The notes under the pieces were generated by a model that ran no database searches, was not told where the DNA came from, and saw only the letters and a program-made list of their open reading frames with translations. Shown here one piece after another: positions 34,277-43,634 of a stretch of DNA of 64,000 nt (its first letter is position 1; each line of letters begins with the position of its first letter). Position numbers and translations under genes: made by a program. The DNA comes from Roseovarius sp. 217. GTDB taxonomy: Bacteria > Pseudomonadota > Alphaproteobacteria > Rhodobacterales > Rhodobacteraceae. The stretch is from contig NZ_CH902584.1 of assembly GCF_000152845.1 (NCBI RefSeq), positions 168,634-232,633 on the forward strand. The letters are read 5' to 3'.

Positions 34277-36079
34277 TCAGAGGGTTGCCTTCTTGCGCAC
34301 ATAGGTGCCAGGGGCCGGGGCCAGTGCAGGATGCTCCGAATCGCCCGGTTCCCGCGCCGCGACCATCTTGCCGGATCGCTTGGCCAGCCACGTTTCCCAC
34401 CGCGGCCACCACGATCCCTGACTATACTGCGCGCCCGCCATCCAGGCCTCGGCATCACCGCTCAGATCGTCATTGGTGTAATGCCCATACTTCTTCTTGG
34501 TCGGAGGATTGACGATCCCGGCGATATGCCCGGATTCCGAAACGATAAAGGTCCGATCCTTGGATCCCGTCTGCTGAAAGCCGCGATAGCAGTCTTTCCA
34601 AGCCGCGATATGGTCAGTCTCGCAGGTCACGGACATCAGCGGTATCTTGACGTCCCGGATATGCAGCCGCTCACCACACAGATCAAACCCATCGGTCACG
34701 AACTTGTTGCCCTGACAAAGCCCGCGCAGATATTCCACCGTCATCCGCCCCGGCAGGTTCGCGCCATCCCCGTTCCAATAGAGCAGGTCAAACGCCGGCG
34801 GCGCTTCGCCCATCATGTAGCTGCGCACGGCAGGTTGATAGATCAGATCGCGCGAGCGCAGGAACGACATGGTGCGCCCCATGATAAAGGACCGCAATAC
34901 CCCCTGCTGCGTCACCTCCTCTTCGATTCCGTCGATGAAATCGTCCTGAAGAAACGGCGTGAATTCCCCCTGCTCCGAGAAATCCGTGAGCGCGGTAAAG
35001 AAGGTGGCGGATTTGACCGACTTGTCTCCCCGCTTGGCCATCAGCGCCAGCGTCATGTGCAGCGTCGTGCCTGCGATACAATAGCCAACGGTATTGACCT
35101 GATCCTGTCCGGTGATCGCCTTGACTTCGCGAATCGCGGTCAGAAAACCCTCTTCGATGTAATCCTCCATGCCCACATTGGCATGGCTGGTATCGGCATT
35201 GACCCAGCTGACCACAAAGAGCGTATAGCCCTGATCCACGACCCATTTGATCAGGCTGTTATCGGGCTTGAGATCCATAATGTAGAATTTGTTGATCCAC
35301 GGCGGAAAGATCACGAGCGGGATCGCATGCACCTGCTCGGTTGTGGGGCTGTATTGAATGAGCTCCATCATCCGGTTGCGGTACACCACCTCACCCGGCG
35401 TGGTGGCGATATTGCCCCCCAGTTCGAATGCCTTGTCATCCGCCAGCCGCACCACCAACTCGCCGTGATTGGCCTCGAGATCGGCAATCAGGTTCTCCAA
35501 TCCTTTGACGAGACTCTCTCCCTCGGTTGCCACCGCCCGCTCGAGCGCATCAGGATTGGTGCCCAGAAAATTCGTGGGCGACATCATGTCGATGATCTGA
35601 TGCGCGAAATAATCCAGACGCCGCTTGTCTTTGGGCGGCAAATCCTCGACATCGCCCACCGCATTCTCAATAGCCTGCGCGTTCAGCGCGTATTGCTGCT
35701 TGATATATTTGAAATAAGGATGGGTGTTCCACAGAGGGTTGGCAAAGCGCTTGTCCCCCGCCAGCGGATCGGGCGCATCCTCTTCCGCCGCAGGCTCTCC
35801 GCGCAACATGACCTGCTGTGCTTCCATGAAATGACGCACAGACTTGCCCCAATACTCCAACTGCTGCTCATAGATCTTGCCGGGATTTTCAATCGCCTCG
35901 GCCCAATAGGACTGCGCCGCCTTGGCAAAAAGCTCTTGATTGGGTCCATTCAGAGTCGGGTTCGCAGGATTACGCGCCGCAAGTGCTTGGATCAGCCGTT
36001 GCGACAGATGTTCGACTTTGGCAAGGTTCTCATTCAGTTTTTCAAGGTTTTCGCCTGCGACATCGTCTTGCGTTGCCAT
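34277..36079 (-). CDS. phaC: Class I poly(3-hydroxyalkanoate) synthase
   Basis: PhaC polymerises hydroxyacyl-CoA into PHA on the granule surface. The 600-residue product is the size of class I synthases. The N-terminal helical domain (residues 1-200) is followed by the alpha/beta-hydrolase domain. The lipase-like box is GYCIAG at 332-337 with the nucleophile Cys334; the other catalytic residues are Asp489 in CETDHIA and His518 in SESGHIAG. It diverges from the depolymerase with 108 bases between. A large plus-strand ORF over this gene is its shadow. Confidence 0.97.
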   Translation of the reverse strand: MATQDDVAGENLEKLNENLAKVEHLSQRLIQALAARNPANPTLNGPNQELFAKAAQSYWAEAIENPGKIYEQQLEYWGKSVRHFMEAQQVMLRGEPAAEEDAPDPLAGDKRFANPLWNTHPYFKYIKQQYALNAQAIENAVGDVEDLPPKDKRRLDYFAHQIIDMMSPTNFLGTNPDALERAVATEGESLVKGLENLIADLEANHGELVVRLADDKAFELGGNIATTPGEVVYRNRMMELIQYSPTTEQVHAIPLVIFPPWINKFYIMDLKPDNSLIKWVVDQGYTLFVVSWVNADTSHANVGMEDYIEEGFLTAIREVKAITGQDQVNTVGYCIAGTTLHMTLALMAKRGDKSVKSATFFTALTDFSEQGEFTPFLQDDFIDGIEEEVTQQGVLRSFIMGRTMSFLRSRDLIYQPAVRSYMMGEAPPAFDLLYWNGDGANLPGRMTVEYLRGLCQGNKFVTDGFDLCGERLHIRDVKIPLMSVTCETDHIAAWKDCYRGFQQTGSKDRTFIVSESGHIAGIVNPPTKKKYGHYTNDDLSGDAEAWMAGAQYSQGSWWPRWETWLAKRSGKMVAAREPGDSEHPALAPAPGTYVRKKATL

Positions 36080-36104
36080 TTTAAGTATTTCCCCTTAACA
36101 TTTT

Positions 36105-36115
36105 CTGCTACGCAG
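36105..36115. promoter_or_regulatory. CTGC-TAC-GCAG motif in the phaC/phaZ divergent promoter (candidate PhaR operator)
   Basis: The same CTGC-N3-GCAG arrangement as in the phasin promoter occurs at 36105-36115, between the synthase start (36079) and the depolymerase start (36188). One operator here could affect both. This is inferred from the motif only. Confidence 0.6.
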
Positions 36116-36187
36116 CATAGCGTCGCGCGAACCGGAGGGGACCGAGCGACGAATAAACCGGGCCTTGCGCCCGAACAGGAGACGAAA

Positions 36188-37462
36188 ATGCGCTACATGG
36201 CCACATACGACCTGATGGAATCCCTCCGAAATACCAATCAATGGCTGGGTGCCTCCGCCCTCTCCCTCGCATCCTATCCGCTTTTCAGTTTGGTGCCAAA
36301 TCCTGCTTTGCAATGGATGGCCGCTTGGGGCGAAGTGACGGAACGCAGCTTCAAGCGCATGGTGTCCAAGCCCGATTGGGGCATCCGCACGTTCACACAT
36401 GAGGACGGGCGCGACCATCTCGTGAACATCGAGACCATCGTGTCCCGCCCCTTTGGTGATCTCATTCACTTCAACATCTCTGGCCGCGAAGAGCAGAAGC
36501 GCAAGGTTCTTCTTGTTGCCCCGATGTCGGGACATTACGCGACGCTGCTGCGCTCGACCGTCAAGTCTCTGCTCGTCAATTGTGAGGTTTATATCACCGA
36601 TTGGCATAACGCGCGGGATATTCCAGTGTCAGAGGGCAAATTCGATATCGAGGATTACACCCTCTATCTTGTCGATTTCATGAAGGCGCTCGGCCCGGAT
36701 ATCAACGTGATCGCCGTCTGTCAGCCTGCGCCTTTGACATTGGCCGCGACCGCTTATCTGGCCGAACTTGACCCCGATGCACAGCCGCGCACGCTGACGC
36801 TCATCGGCGGACCGATCAACCCCGATGCAACCCCAACTGACGTGACCGACTTTGGCCGCCGCGTCACGATGGGCCAGCTTGAAGAGACGATGATCCAACG
36901 CGTCGGCTTCAAATACAAAGGTGTTGGCCGTCAGGTCTATCCCGGCCTTCTGCAACTCGCGTCCTTCATGTCGATGAACGGCGAGCGTCATTCGTCCGCC
37001 TTTTCCGACCAGATCCTGCGTGTCTCACGCGGTGAGGCAAGCGACAATGACGCCCATAACCGATTCTATGATGAATATCTGGCCGTCATGGATATGACCG
37101 CCGAATTCTACCTCTCGACCGTGGAACGCATCTTCAAGGGTCTGGAAATTGCACAGAACCGCTTTGTCGTGAACGGACACAAGGTGGATCTCGGCAAGAT
37201 TACGCGCGTTGCGGTCAAGACGGTTGAAGGCGGCAAGGATGACATCTCGGCCCCCGGCCAATGCGTCGCGGCTCTCGATCTTTGCACCGGCCTGCCCGAC
37301 AGCCTCAAGGCCAGCTATCTGGAGCCCGAAGCTGGTCATTACGGCATCTTCGCCGGTCGCTCTTGGCGCAACAACATCCGCCCGCTGGTGCTTGACTTTA
37401 TCGACGCAAACGCGCGCAAGGAGCCCAATCCGGCGAACAAGAACGCACGCGCTATCGGTTGA
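36188..37462 (+). CDS. phaZ: Intracellular polyhydroxyalkanoate depolymerase
   Basis: The enzyme breaks down stored PHA inside the cell. The ATG at 36188 follows CAGGAGAC and gives 424 residues. The catalytic cysteine is Cys178 in AVCQPAPLTL, the cysteine-type lipase box of intracellular depolymerases, and a histidine near the end (EAGHYGIFAGRSW) is conserved. MRYMATYDLMESLRNTNQWL is the typical start. In the same frame the reading continues far upstream over phaC, but that part is antisense and without a ribosome site, so it was trimmed. Confidence 0.95.
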   Translation: MRYMATYDLMESLRNTNQWLGASALSLASYPLFSLVPNPALQWMAAWGEVTERSFKRMVSKPDWGIRTFTHEDGRDHLVNIETIVSRPFGDLIHFNISGREEQKRKVLLVAPMSGHYATLLRSTVKSLLVNCEVYITDWHNARDIPVSEGKFDIEDYTLYLVDFMKALGPDINVIAVCQPAPLTLAATAYLAELDPDAQPRTLTLIGGPINPDATPTDVTDFGRRVTMGQLEETMIQRVGFKYKGVGRQVYPGLLQLASFMSMNGERHSSAFSDQILRVSRGEASDNDAHNRFYDEYLAVMDMTAEFYLSTVERIFKGLEIAQNRFVVNGHKVDLGKITRVAVKTVEGGKDDISAPGQCVAALDLCTGLPDSLKASYLEPEAGHYGIFAGRSWRNNIRPLVLDFIDANARKEPNPANKNARAIG

Positions 37463-37503
37463 TCAAAGCGGCGGCGGGACACCCCCACCGTCGTGCCGCC
37501 CCA

Positions 37504-38235
37504 TCACGCATCCACTCGCCGTTGCAGAACCAGAGGTTGCCGCAACCAGCCGCGCAAGGCCGCTGTGGTCGTGTCAGGCTGCTCCAGCACCGGCAAATGC
37601 CCGGCCCCCTCGACCACAACCAGATTGGCGTAGGGGATAAGATCGGCCATGAACCTGTGCCGCTTAACTGGGGTCAACCCGTCCTCAGCCCCGCAGAGCA
37701 CCAGAACCGGAACCTGACAGCGCCTGAGCACCGCCTGATAATCGCGCCGCCTTTGCAGGGCACGGGTCTGCCGGATGATGATCTCCGGGCCCAGGGCCTC
37801 GGCCATGCGCACGACCTCAGCCATCACTTCGGCGCGCCGTGGCCCCGATGCAAGATACTCGGACCGCAAGAGCATCTGTGCCGCCTCTGCGATTGCCCCG
37901 GTTTTGAGCTTGATGATGAACGGCTCATAGGCCGTGGCCGATTGCGGCGTCTCGGCGAGGGAATTGGTATCCATGAGCGCCAGGCGTGTCACCCTGTCCG
38001 GTGCGCGGCGCAGGATTTCCATCGCCACAATCCCCCCCAACGACAGGCCCGCCAAGGCAAAGCGTCGCGGCAGCACATCGAGCAGGTCCGAGGCGATCTC
38101 CTCTATCCGGTCTCCACCGGTGATCGGAGCGACGGTCACAGCCATATCGGGGCTCAACGCGGTCAATTGCGGCGCGAAAAGCCGCGCGTCGCACATCATC
38201 CCGGGCAAGAACACCACCGGTTCACTGCTCATCAT
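37504..38235 (-). CDS. Alpha/beta hydrolase
   Basis: The 243-residue protein is a compact alpha/beta hydrolase with the nucleophile elbow GLSLGG (Ser65), the oxyanion loop FLPGMM near residue 10, an acid residue in CGAEDGLTPV and the catalytic histidine in EGAGHLPVLEQP. It converges with phaZ, 41 bases away. The substrate is unknown. A cap domain of modest size lies at residues 90-190. Confidence 0.88.
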   Translation of the reverse strand: MMSSEPVVFLPGMMCDARLFAPQLTALSPDMAVTVAPITGGDRIEEIASDLLDVLPRRFALAGLSLGGIVAMEILRRAPDRVTRLALMDTNSLAETPQSATAYEPFIIKLKTGAIAEAAQMLLRSEYLASGPRRAEVMAEVVRMAEALGPEIIIRQTRALQRRRDYQAVLRRCQVPVLVLCGAEDGLTPVKRHRFMADLIPYANLVVVEGAGHLPVLEQPDTTTAALRGWLRQPLVLQRRVDA

Positions 38236-38324
38236 TCACTCCTGCCTCTGACCCGATCACATATGAAACCGCAAGTTACAGCAGCATGACACCACATCCG
38301 CCCCCACAGCAAGGGCCGCGCGGT

Positions 38325-39092
38325 TCAACCAAGGCTTGCCAAAGCGGACCGCACCAAGACGTCCTCGACCGAGGCCCCGATCAGCGCCAGACAATCAGGG
38401 TCCGAGAACCGGTGATCCGCCCCTTTGACCAGCGTCAACCGCATATCCGGCCCCGAGGCATGGTCCAAAAGCCGCAACGCCACCGAGATATCCACATCTG
38501 CGTCGCAGGTGCCTTGCAGAAATCGAACAGGAAAGGGCAAATGCAGTGGGCTGCGCAGAACCAGATTGTCGCGCCCCTCCTCAATCAGTCGCCGGGTGAT
38601 AACATAGGGCTCGCCATATTCCGAAGGCAGCGCCACCTGACCGTCCTCCAGCAGCATCCGCCTCTGCGCGGCATCGAATTCCGCCCACATTCCGTCCTCG
38701 GTAAAATCCGGCGCGGCGGCAATCGTCACCAATCCCGCGACCCGCTCCGGCATCGCCCGCGCCAGCAACAGAGATATCCAGCCGCCCATTGATGACCCCA
38801 CAAGGATCTGTGGCCCGTGCGTCAGCCCGTCAAGGACAGCCCGCGCATCCGCCACCCAATCGCCAATCGCCCCCGCCTCGAACGCGCCAGAGGATTGCCC
38901 ATGCCCAGAGTAGTCAAACCGCAAAAACGCCCGGCCGCTCGCTCGCGCCCACGCCTCAAGCCAGAGCGCCTTGGTTCCCTCCATATCCGACTTGAACCCG
39001 CCTAGAAACACCACGCCAGAGCCCTGCCCGCTGCTCTGATGATAGGCTAACCGGCGGCCACTCTCGGTGGTTAGAAAATCGGGATCGGCCAT
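38325..39092 (-). CDS. Alpha/beta hydrolase (ABHD10-like)
   Basis: The ATG at 39092 is preceded by GGAGAG and gives 255 residues; a further ATG (39104) lies upstream. The nucleophile elbow is GSSMGG at 99-104 (Ser101), the oxyanion loop is FLGGFKSDMEG, and the catalytic histidine is in GADHRFSD. The sequence resembles ABHD10-type acyl-thioesterases, a family that spans bacteria and mitochondria. It lies downstream of an MFS transporter gene on the same strand, 68 bases apart. Confidence 0.85.
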   Translation of the reverse strand: MADPDFLTTESGRRLAYHQSSGQGSGVVFLGGFKSDMEGTKALWLEAWARASGRAFLRFDYSGHGQSSGAFEAGAIGDWVADARAVLDGLTHGPQILVGSSMGGWISLLLARAMPERVAGLVTIAAAPDFTEDGMWAEFDAAQRRMLLEDGQVALPSEYGEPYVITRRLIEEGRDNLVLRSPLHLPFPVRFLQGTCDADVDISVALRLLDHASGPDMRLTLVKGADHRFSDPDCLALIGASVEDVLVRSALASLG

Positions 39093-39160
39093 GCTGCTCT
39101 CCATCCATACTAGGTTGCGATCATGCACCGCGCCGAGCGGCCCGGCAAATCGGTTTTGAC

Positions 39161-40411
39161 CTAATCGGCAACCTCTCGCAGCGTGAGCGCCAAGAGCCCA
39201 CCCATCCCAGCCATGCCAGCAAATCCCGCCAACGCCAGCACTGGCCCGGCGATCGACAAAGCCCCTCCAACACCCCCTGCCACCAGCAGCAAGACACCGA
39301 TCGCCGTATTTGCCAGCGCCGCATTCGGCCCGCGGCGGTCCTCCTCAGAGATATCCACCAGATAGACCGACCGCGCCTGCCGGATACCGTGGTAGGCGAG
39401 CATGAGGCCAAACAGGATCGTCGGCATCACCCCCGGTGTCTGTGCAACGCCCAATCCCACCGCCGCAATCGCCGCAACCATAGCCAGCGCCGAGAGCGCG
39501 CCTGCCAGCGCAAGAACCTTTGGACTGTTGTGATCCGACATTCGCCCCCAGACATAGGAACTCAAGAGCGACGCCCCGGACGAGGCCAGCACAAGCGCAC
39601 CCAGCGTCCCCAACGCGCCACCGTCCTGCGCCGTCAACATCACCATATAGGGTGGGGCCAGCGCCGCGCTGACCAATAGGCCGCGCACCAGCACAAAACG
39701 TCGCAGATTGGCATCCTCACGCAAGATCTTGAGGTAGCGCTGCCCAATCCCTTCGACGGTCTCCGGTGTGCTCCTCTCCTCAGAGAGCCCGGCAAGCACC
39801 AGTGCTGCCAGCCCCCAGCACAGCCCCGCCAACGCGACGGCACCGATCACCGCCGCCTGACTGCGCAAGACCCCCGTCAGCATCAGCACCGCAAAGACCA
39901 ACACACCCGCCGCCGAGAGCGACCCTGCCAGGCCTGTCACCCCACCGCGCCGCGTCTGCGCGACAGTCTTGCCCAGAATATCCTTGTAAGAGACAGAGCA
40001 GGCCGCCCGCGCCACTGCGAGCACGGCCAACAACCCGCAGATCCCCAGCCCGGCCTGCCAGCCCTCTAGAACCAACGCCACAATCGCAATCAACGCCGCT
40101 GCCGCGCCCTGTACAGCACTGCCCACAACCCACATCCAGCGCCGGTGCTGCATCCGACCGAGCCACCCCCCGAGCAAAAGCTGCGGTAAAAGCGCGCCCG
40201 CCTCTCGGATCGGGACCAACATGCCCGCGTAGGCCGCAGGCGCACCCAAGGCGCCCAAGAGCCAACTCAACACCAGCTTGGGGTCAAGCAACCCATCCGC
40301 CAGCTTGCTCAGACTAAGCGTTCCAACATGCAAACGCGCCGCTCTCTGGTCCTCTTTGGACCAGCCGCCAGAGTGATCCTCTGCAATCAGGAATTTAACA
40401 AAAGTAGGCAA
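39161..40411 (-). CDS. MFS-type transporter
   Basis: This protein of up to 416 residues has about eleven or twelve hydrophobic helices and is rich in alanine and leucine. Loops with RRGGVTGLAGSLSAAGV and SSYVWGRMSDHNSPKVLAL fit the major facilitator fold; substrate is unknown. The start is uncertain: the longest frame begins with a TTG at 40411, and another TTG codes within the next 30 residues; no strong ribosome site decides. The first clear membrane helix starts after GLLDPKLVLSW. Confidence 0.82.
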   Translation of the reverse strand: MPTFVKFLIAEDHSGGWSKEDQRAARLHVGTLSLSKLADGLLDPKLVLSWLLGALGAPAAYAGMLVPIREAGALLPQLLLGGWLGRMQHRRWMWVVGSAVQGAAAALIAIVALVLEGWQAGLGICGLLAVLAVARAACSVSYKDILGKTVAQTRRGGVTGLAGSLSAAGVLVFAVLMLTGVLRSQAAVIGAVALAGLCWGLAALVLAGLSEERSTPETVEGIGQRYLKILREDANLRRFVLVRGLLVSAALAPPYMVMLTAQDGGALGTLGALVLASSGASLLSSYVWGRMSDHNSPKVLALAGALSALAMVAAIAAVGLGVAQTPGVMPTILFGLMLAYHGIRQARSVYLVDISEEDRRGPNAALANTAIGVLLLVAGGVGGALSIAGPVLALAGFAGMAGMGGLLALTLREVAD

Positions 40412-40420
40412 GCCGCCGGA

Positions 40421-40645
40421 TCAACCGCCAATATACGCCCCGCGGCGCGGGCGATAAAACACCTTTTGATTGTGCAGGCGTCCGAGCAGTTCATCAACCT
40501 TGCGCAGCGCTTCCTCGGGATGTTCAAACCCGTCAACCAGCGCGTATGATCGTCCCGACAAATCCGCCTTGGTCTGACGGAGGGCGGTTTCAATCAGGTC
40601 CATATCCTCGACCGACAACTCAAATTTTGAATTATAGCTCGACAT
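40421..40645 (-). CDS. Conserved small protein of unknown function
   Basis: A 74-residue protein begins [20 protein letters not shown] after a GAGGG ribosome site at a suitable distance; longer in-frame starts run towards the thrS promoter. It is predicted helical with an amphipathic middle ([38 protein letters not shown]) and ends in an arginine-rich [11 protein letters not shown] do not recognise the family. It is divergent from thrS, with 246 bases between. Confidence 0.75.
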   Translation of the reverse strand: MSSYNSKFELSVEDMDLIETALRQTKADLSGRSYALVDGFEHPEEALRKVDELLGRLHNQKVFYRPRRGAYIGG

Positions 40646-40891
40646 GTACAGCCCTCGCTTTTTCTGACGAACGAATATCGCACGCCCCATATGCGGCATT
40701 ATGGGATTCAAATACGACCTGTCCACCAATTTTCATCGTTGAGAGGTCAACATGTCGTCGTATGCGTTCGCATGCTGCATTCACTCTCAACCGCAGCACC
40801 CTTGACCTTGTCCGCACGAAGAGGCATTTGGGGTGCGATATACCCGCAACCGGGCGTTCCGTGGGCGCCAAACCGACGAGGAGCCAAGCAG

Positions 40892-42838
40892 ATGGCCCAG
40901 ATTTCCCTGACCTTTCCTGACGGCAATACGCGCAGCTACGACAAAGGCGTCACCCCCGCCGAAGTCGCCGCCAGCATATCGCCATCGCTCGCCAAACGCA
41001 CGATTTCGGCCTATGTCGATGACGCGCATTGGGATCTGCAATGGCCCATTGACCGCGATGCGGCGCTCACCCTCAACACGATGAAGGACGAGGCCCCGGC
41101 GCTCGAACTCATCCGGCATGACCTGGCCCATATCATGGCCCGCGCGGTTCAGGAAATCTGGCCCGACGTGAAGGTCACCATCGGCCCGGTCATCTCGAAC
41201 GGCTGGTATTACGATTTCGACCGCGCAGCCCCCTTCACACCCGAAGATCTTGGCCTCATCGAGAAAAAGATGAAGGATATCATAAATCTGCGTGATCCCG
41301 TGCGCACAGAAATCTGGGACCGCGACCGCGCGATCCAACATTACCGCGACACCGGCGAGCCCTACAAGATCGAGCTGATCGAGGCGATTCCCGGTGATGA
41401 ACCGCTGCGCATGTACTGGCATGGCGATTGGCAGGATCTCTGCCGAGGTCCGCATCTGCAAAACACCGGACAGGTGCCCGCCGACGCCTTCAAACTGATG
41501 AGCGTGGCCGGGGCCTATTGGCGTGGCGACAGCACACGCCCAATGCTGCAACGGATCTATGGCGTAGCGTTTCAGAACCGCGACGCGCTCAAGGATTATC
41601 TGACCTTTCTCGAAGAAGCAGAGCGCCGCGACCACCGCAAACTTGGCCGCGAGATGGACCTCTTTCACATGCAGGAAGAAGCTCCCGGTCAGGTCTTTTG
41701 GCATCCCAACGGCTGGACCGTCTACACCACGCTTCAGGATTACATGCGCCGCCAGCAACGTCGCGGCGGCTATGTCGAGGTGAACACGCCGCAGGTCGTC
41801 GACCGCAAGCTGTGGGAGGCGTCGGGCCACTGGGAAAAATATCAGGAAAACATGTTCATCGTCGAAGTCGACGAAGAGCACGCCCGCGAAAAGGCGGTGA
41901 ACGCGCTCAAGCCGATGAACTGCCCCTGCCATGTGCAGATTTTCAATCAGGGTCTGAAATCCTACCGCGACCTGCCGCTGCGCATGGCCGAATTCGGATC
42001 GTGCAACCGCTACGAACCCTCGGGCGCGCTGCACGGCATCATGCGGGTGCGCGGCTTTACCCAGGACGACGCCCATATCTTCTGCACCGAGGATCAAATC
42101 GAGTCGGAAACAGCGCGGTTCATCGCCTTTCTGTCGGGTATCTATGCCGATCTGGGCTTTCCCAATTTCGAAGTCCTTTTCTCCACCCGCCCCGACGTGC
42201 GCGCCGGGTCCGACGAGGTCTGGGACAAGGCCGAATCGGCCCTTCTGTCCGCAACCCGCGCCGCAGGCATCGAACCCAAGGTGAACCCCGGCGAGGGCGC
42301 GTTCTACGGCCCGAAACTGGAATTCACCCTGACCGACGCCATCGGGCGCAAATGGCAATGCGGCACGCATCAGGTGGATTTCGTTCTGCCTGAACGTTTG
42401 GATGCAAATTACATCGGCACCGATGGGGCCAAACACCGCCCCGTGATGCTGCACCGCGCCGTCTTGGGCAGCTTTGAGCGCTTCATCGGCATCCTGATCG
42501 AAGAGCACTCCGGGCGTCTGCCGTTCTGGCTCGCCCCGCGTCAGGTGGTGGTCGCCTCCATCGTGTCGGATGCGGATGACTGCGTTACAAAAGTCGCCCG
42601 AAACCTTACAGACCTTAACATCCGCGCCGAGGCCGATACCCGTAACGAGAAGATCAATTACAAGGTCCGCGAGCATTCGGTAGGCAAGGTTCCGGTGATC
42701 CTCGCCTGTGGCCCGCGCGAGGTCGAAGACGGCACCGTGTCGCTGCGCCGCTTGGGCGAAAAAGACAGCCGCATCGTGCCTCTGGATCAGGTCGCGGCGG
42801 AACTGGCGCGCGAGGCGACACCGCCGGACCTATTGTAA
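40892..42838 (+). CDS. thrS: Threonyl-tRNA synthetase
   Basis: The enzyme charges tRNA-Thr and edits mischarged serine. The ATG at 40892 follows GAGGAGCCAAGCAG and gives 648 residues. An N-terminal TGS domain ([20 protein letters not shown]) is followed by the editing domain ([18 protein letters not shown]), then the class II catalytic core with motif 1, the [13 protein letters not shown] zinc cysteine, motif 2 [20 protein letters not shown] and motif 3 near the C-terminal anticodon-binding domain. A 629-residue frame on the other strand is antisense to it. Confidence 0.97.
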   Translation: MAQISLTFPDGNTRSYDKGVTPAEVAASISPSLAKRTISAYVDDAHWDLQWPIDRDAALTLNTMKDEAPALELIRHDLAHIMARAVQEIWPDVKVTIGPVISNGWYYDFDRAAPFTPEDLGLIEKKMKDIINLRDPVRTEIWDRDRAIQHYRDTGEPYKIELIEAIPGDEPLRMYWHGDWQDLCRGPHLQNTGQVPADAFKLMSVAGAYWRGDSTRPMLQRIYGVAFQNRDALKDYLTFLEEAERRDHRKLGREMDLFHMQEEAPGQVFWHPNGWTVYTTLQDYMRRQQRRGGYVEVNTPQVVDRKLWEASGHWEKYQENMFIVEVDEEHAREKAVNALKPMNCPCHVQIFNQGLKSYRDLPLRMAEFGSCNRYEPSGALHGIMRVRGFTQDDAHIFCTEDQIESETARFIAFLSGIYADLGFPNFEVLFSTRPDVRAGSDEVWDKAESALLSATRAAGIEPKVNPGEGAFYGPKLEFTLTDAIGRKWQCGTHQVDFVLPERLDANYIGTDGAKHRPVMLHRAVLGSFERFIGILIEEHSGRLPFWLAPRQVVVASIVSDADDCVTKVARNLTDLNIRAEADTRNEKINYKVREHSVGKVPVILACGPREVEDGTVSLRRLGEKDSRIVPLDQVAAELAREATPPDLL

Positions 42839-42850
42839 TATAACGCTAAA

Positions 42851-43567
42851 TCAGCGCTGCGCTGGATCAGAGGCCACCCGAACCAACCGCGTGAGGCTGC
42901 CAAGGCTCTCGCGTTGGCGGCCCTCATCGTCAAAATTCGCAGGGTCCAGCCAGAATGAGAACGCCTCTTTCAGCGCGGGCCATTCGGCGTCAATCGCGGC
43001 AAACCAAGCGGTGTCGCGATTGCGCCCCTTGACGACCGTCGCCTGCCGGAAAATCCCCTCGTAACTCAACCCCAACCGCTGCGCCGCCCGTCGTGAGGGC
43101 ATGTTGAGCGCGTCGCATTTCCATTCGAAACGGCGATACCCCACTTCAAAAGCCCATTGAATCAAAAGGAAAATCGCCTCTGTTGCAGCGCGGGTGCGCT
43201 GCAAACTCGGGGCGAAATTGATGTGCCCGGCTTCAATACTCCCCGCTTGCGGCGTGATCCGCAGATAGCTGGCCACGCCACCCAATTGCCCAGTGTCGAG
43301 GTCGGTAATGGCATAGAACAGTGGATCGCGCCCCGCCGCCACATCTCGAGCCCAACGATGCAACTGCGCCGAAGACGAGAACGGCCCATACGGCAGGTAA
43401 TCCCAAATCGCATCATCGACCGAAAACGCACGGTGCAAATCCGCTGCATGTCGGTCCGCATCCAGCCGATCGAGCCGAACATAGCGCCCGACCAGCGACC
43501 CACCATCCGGCGCGGGCGGCGGGGTCCAATTCACCAACTTTGGCCCAACTGGCCGATTTTGCGTCAT
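42851..43567 (-). CDS. GNAT-family acetyltransferase
   Basis: A 238-residue protein of the RimJ/RimL-type GNAT branch. The pattern is VRLDRLDADRHAADLHRAF, IWDYLPYGPF, YAITDLDTGQLGGVASYLRI, IEAGHINFAPSLQRTRAATE, the acetyl-CoA binding region, and RFEWKCDALNMPSRRAAQRL with GLSYEGIFRQATVVKGRNRD. The acceptor is unknown. The ATG at 43567 lies 67 bases downstream of aspS, in the same direction; an upstream ATG gives a longer reading without better support. It is convergent with thrS, 12 bases apart. Confidence 0.9.
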   Translation of the reverse strand: MTQNRPVGPKLVNWTPPPAPDGGSLVGRYVRLDRLDADRHAADLHRAFSVDDAIWDYLPYGPFSSSAQLHRWARDVAAGRDPLFYAITDLDTGQLGGVASYLRITPQAGSIEAGHINFAPSLQRTRAATEAIFLLIQWAFEVGYRRFEWKCDALNMPSRRAAQRLGLSYEGIFRQATVVKGRNRDTAWFAAIDAEWPALKEAFSFWLDPANFDDEGRQRESLGSLTRLVRVASDPAQR

Positions 43568-43634
43568 TTTTACGGGCCCTGCATATTTCCTTGGCGCGAC
43601 ATTGCATGAATATCGCGCCAAGGGAAAGCCATGC

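Noticed and set aside
34331..36187. The upstream two-thirds of a 1043-codon plus-strand frame ending in the depolymerase
   Set aside because: This stretch is antisense to phaC. The depolymerase domain starts at the ATG at 36188, which has its own ribosome site.
40787..42676. A 629-codon minus-strand frame over thrS
   Set aside because: It is antisense to threonyl-tRNA synthetase and shows no recognisable protein pattern.
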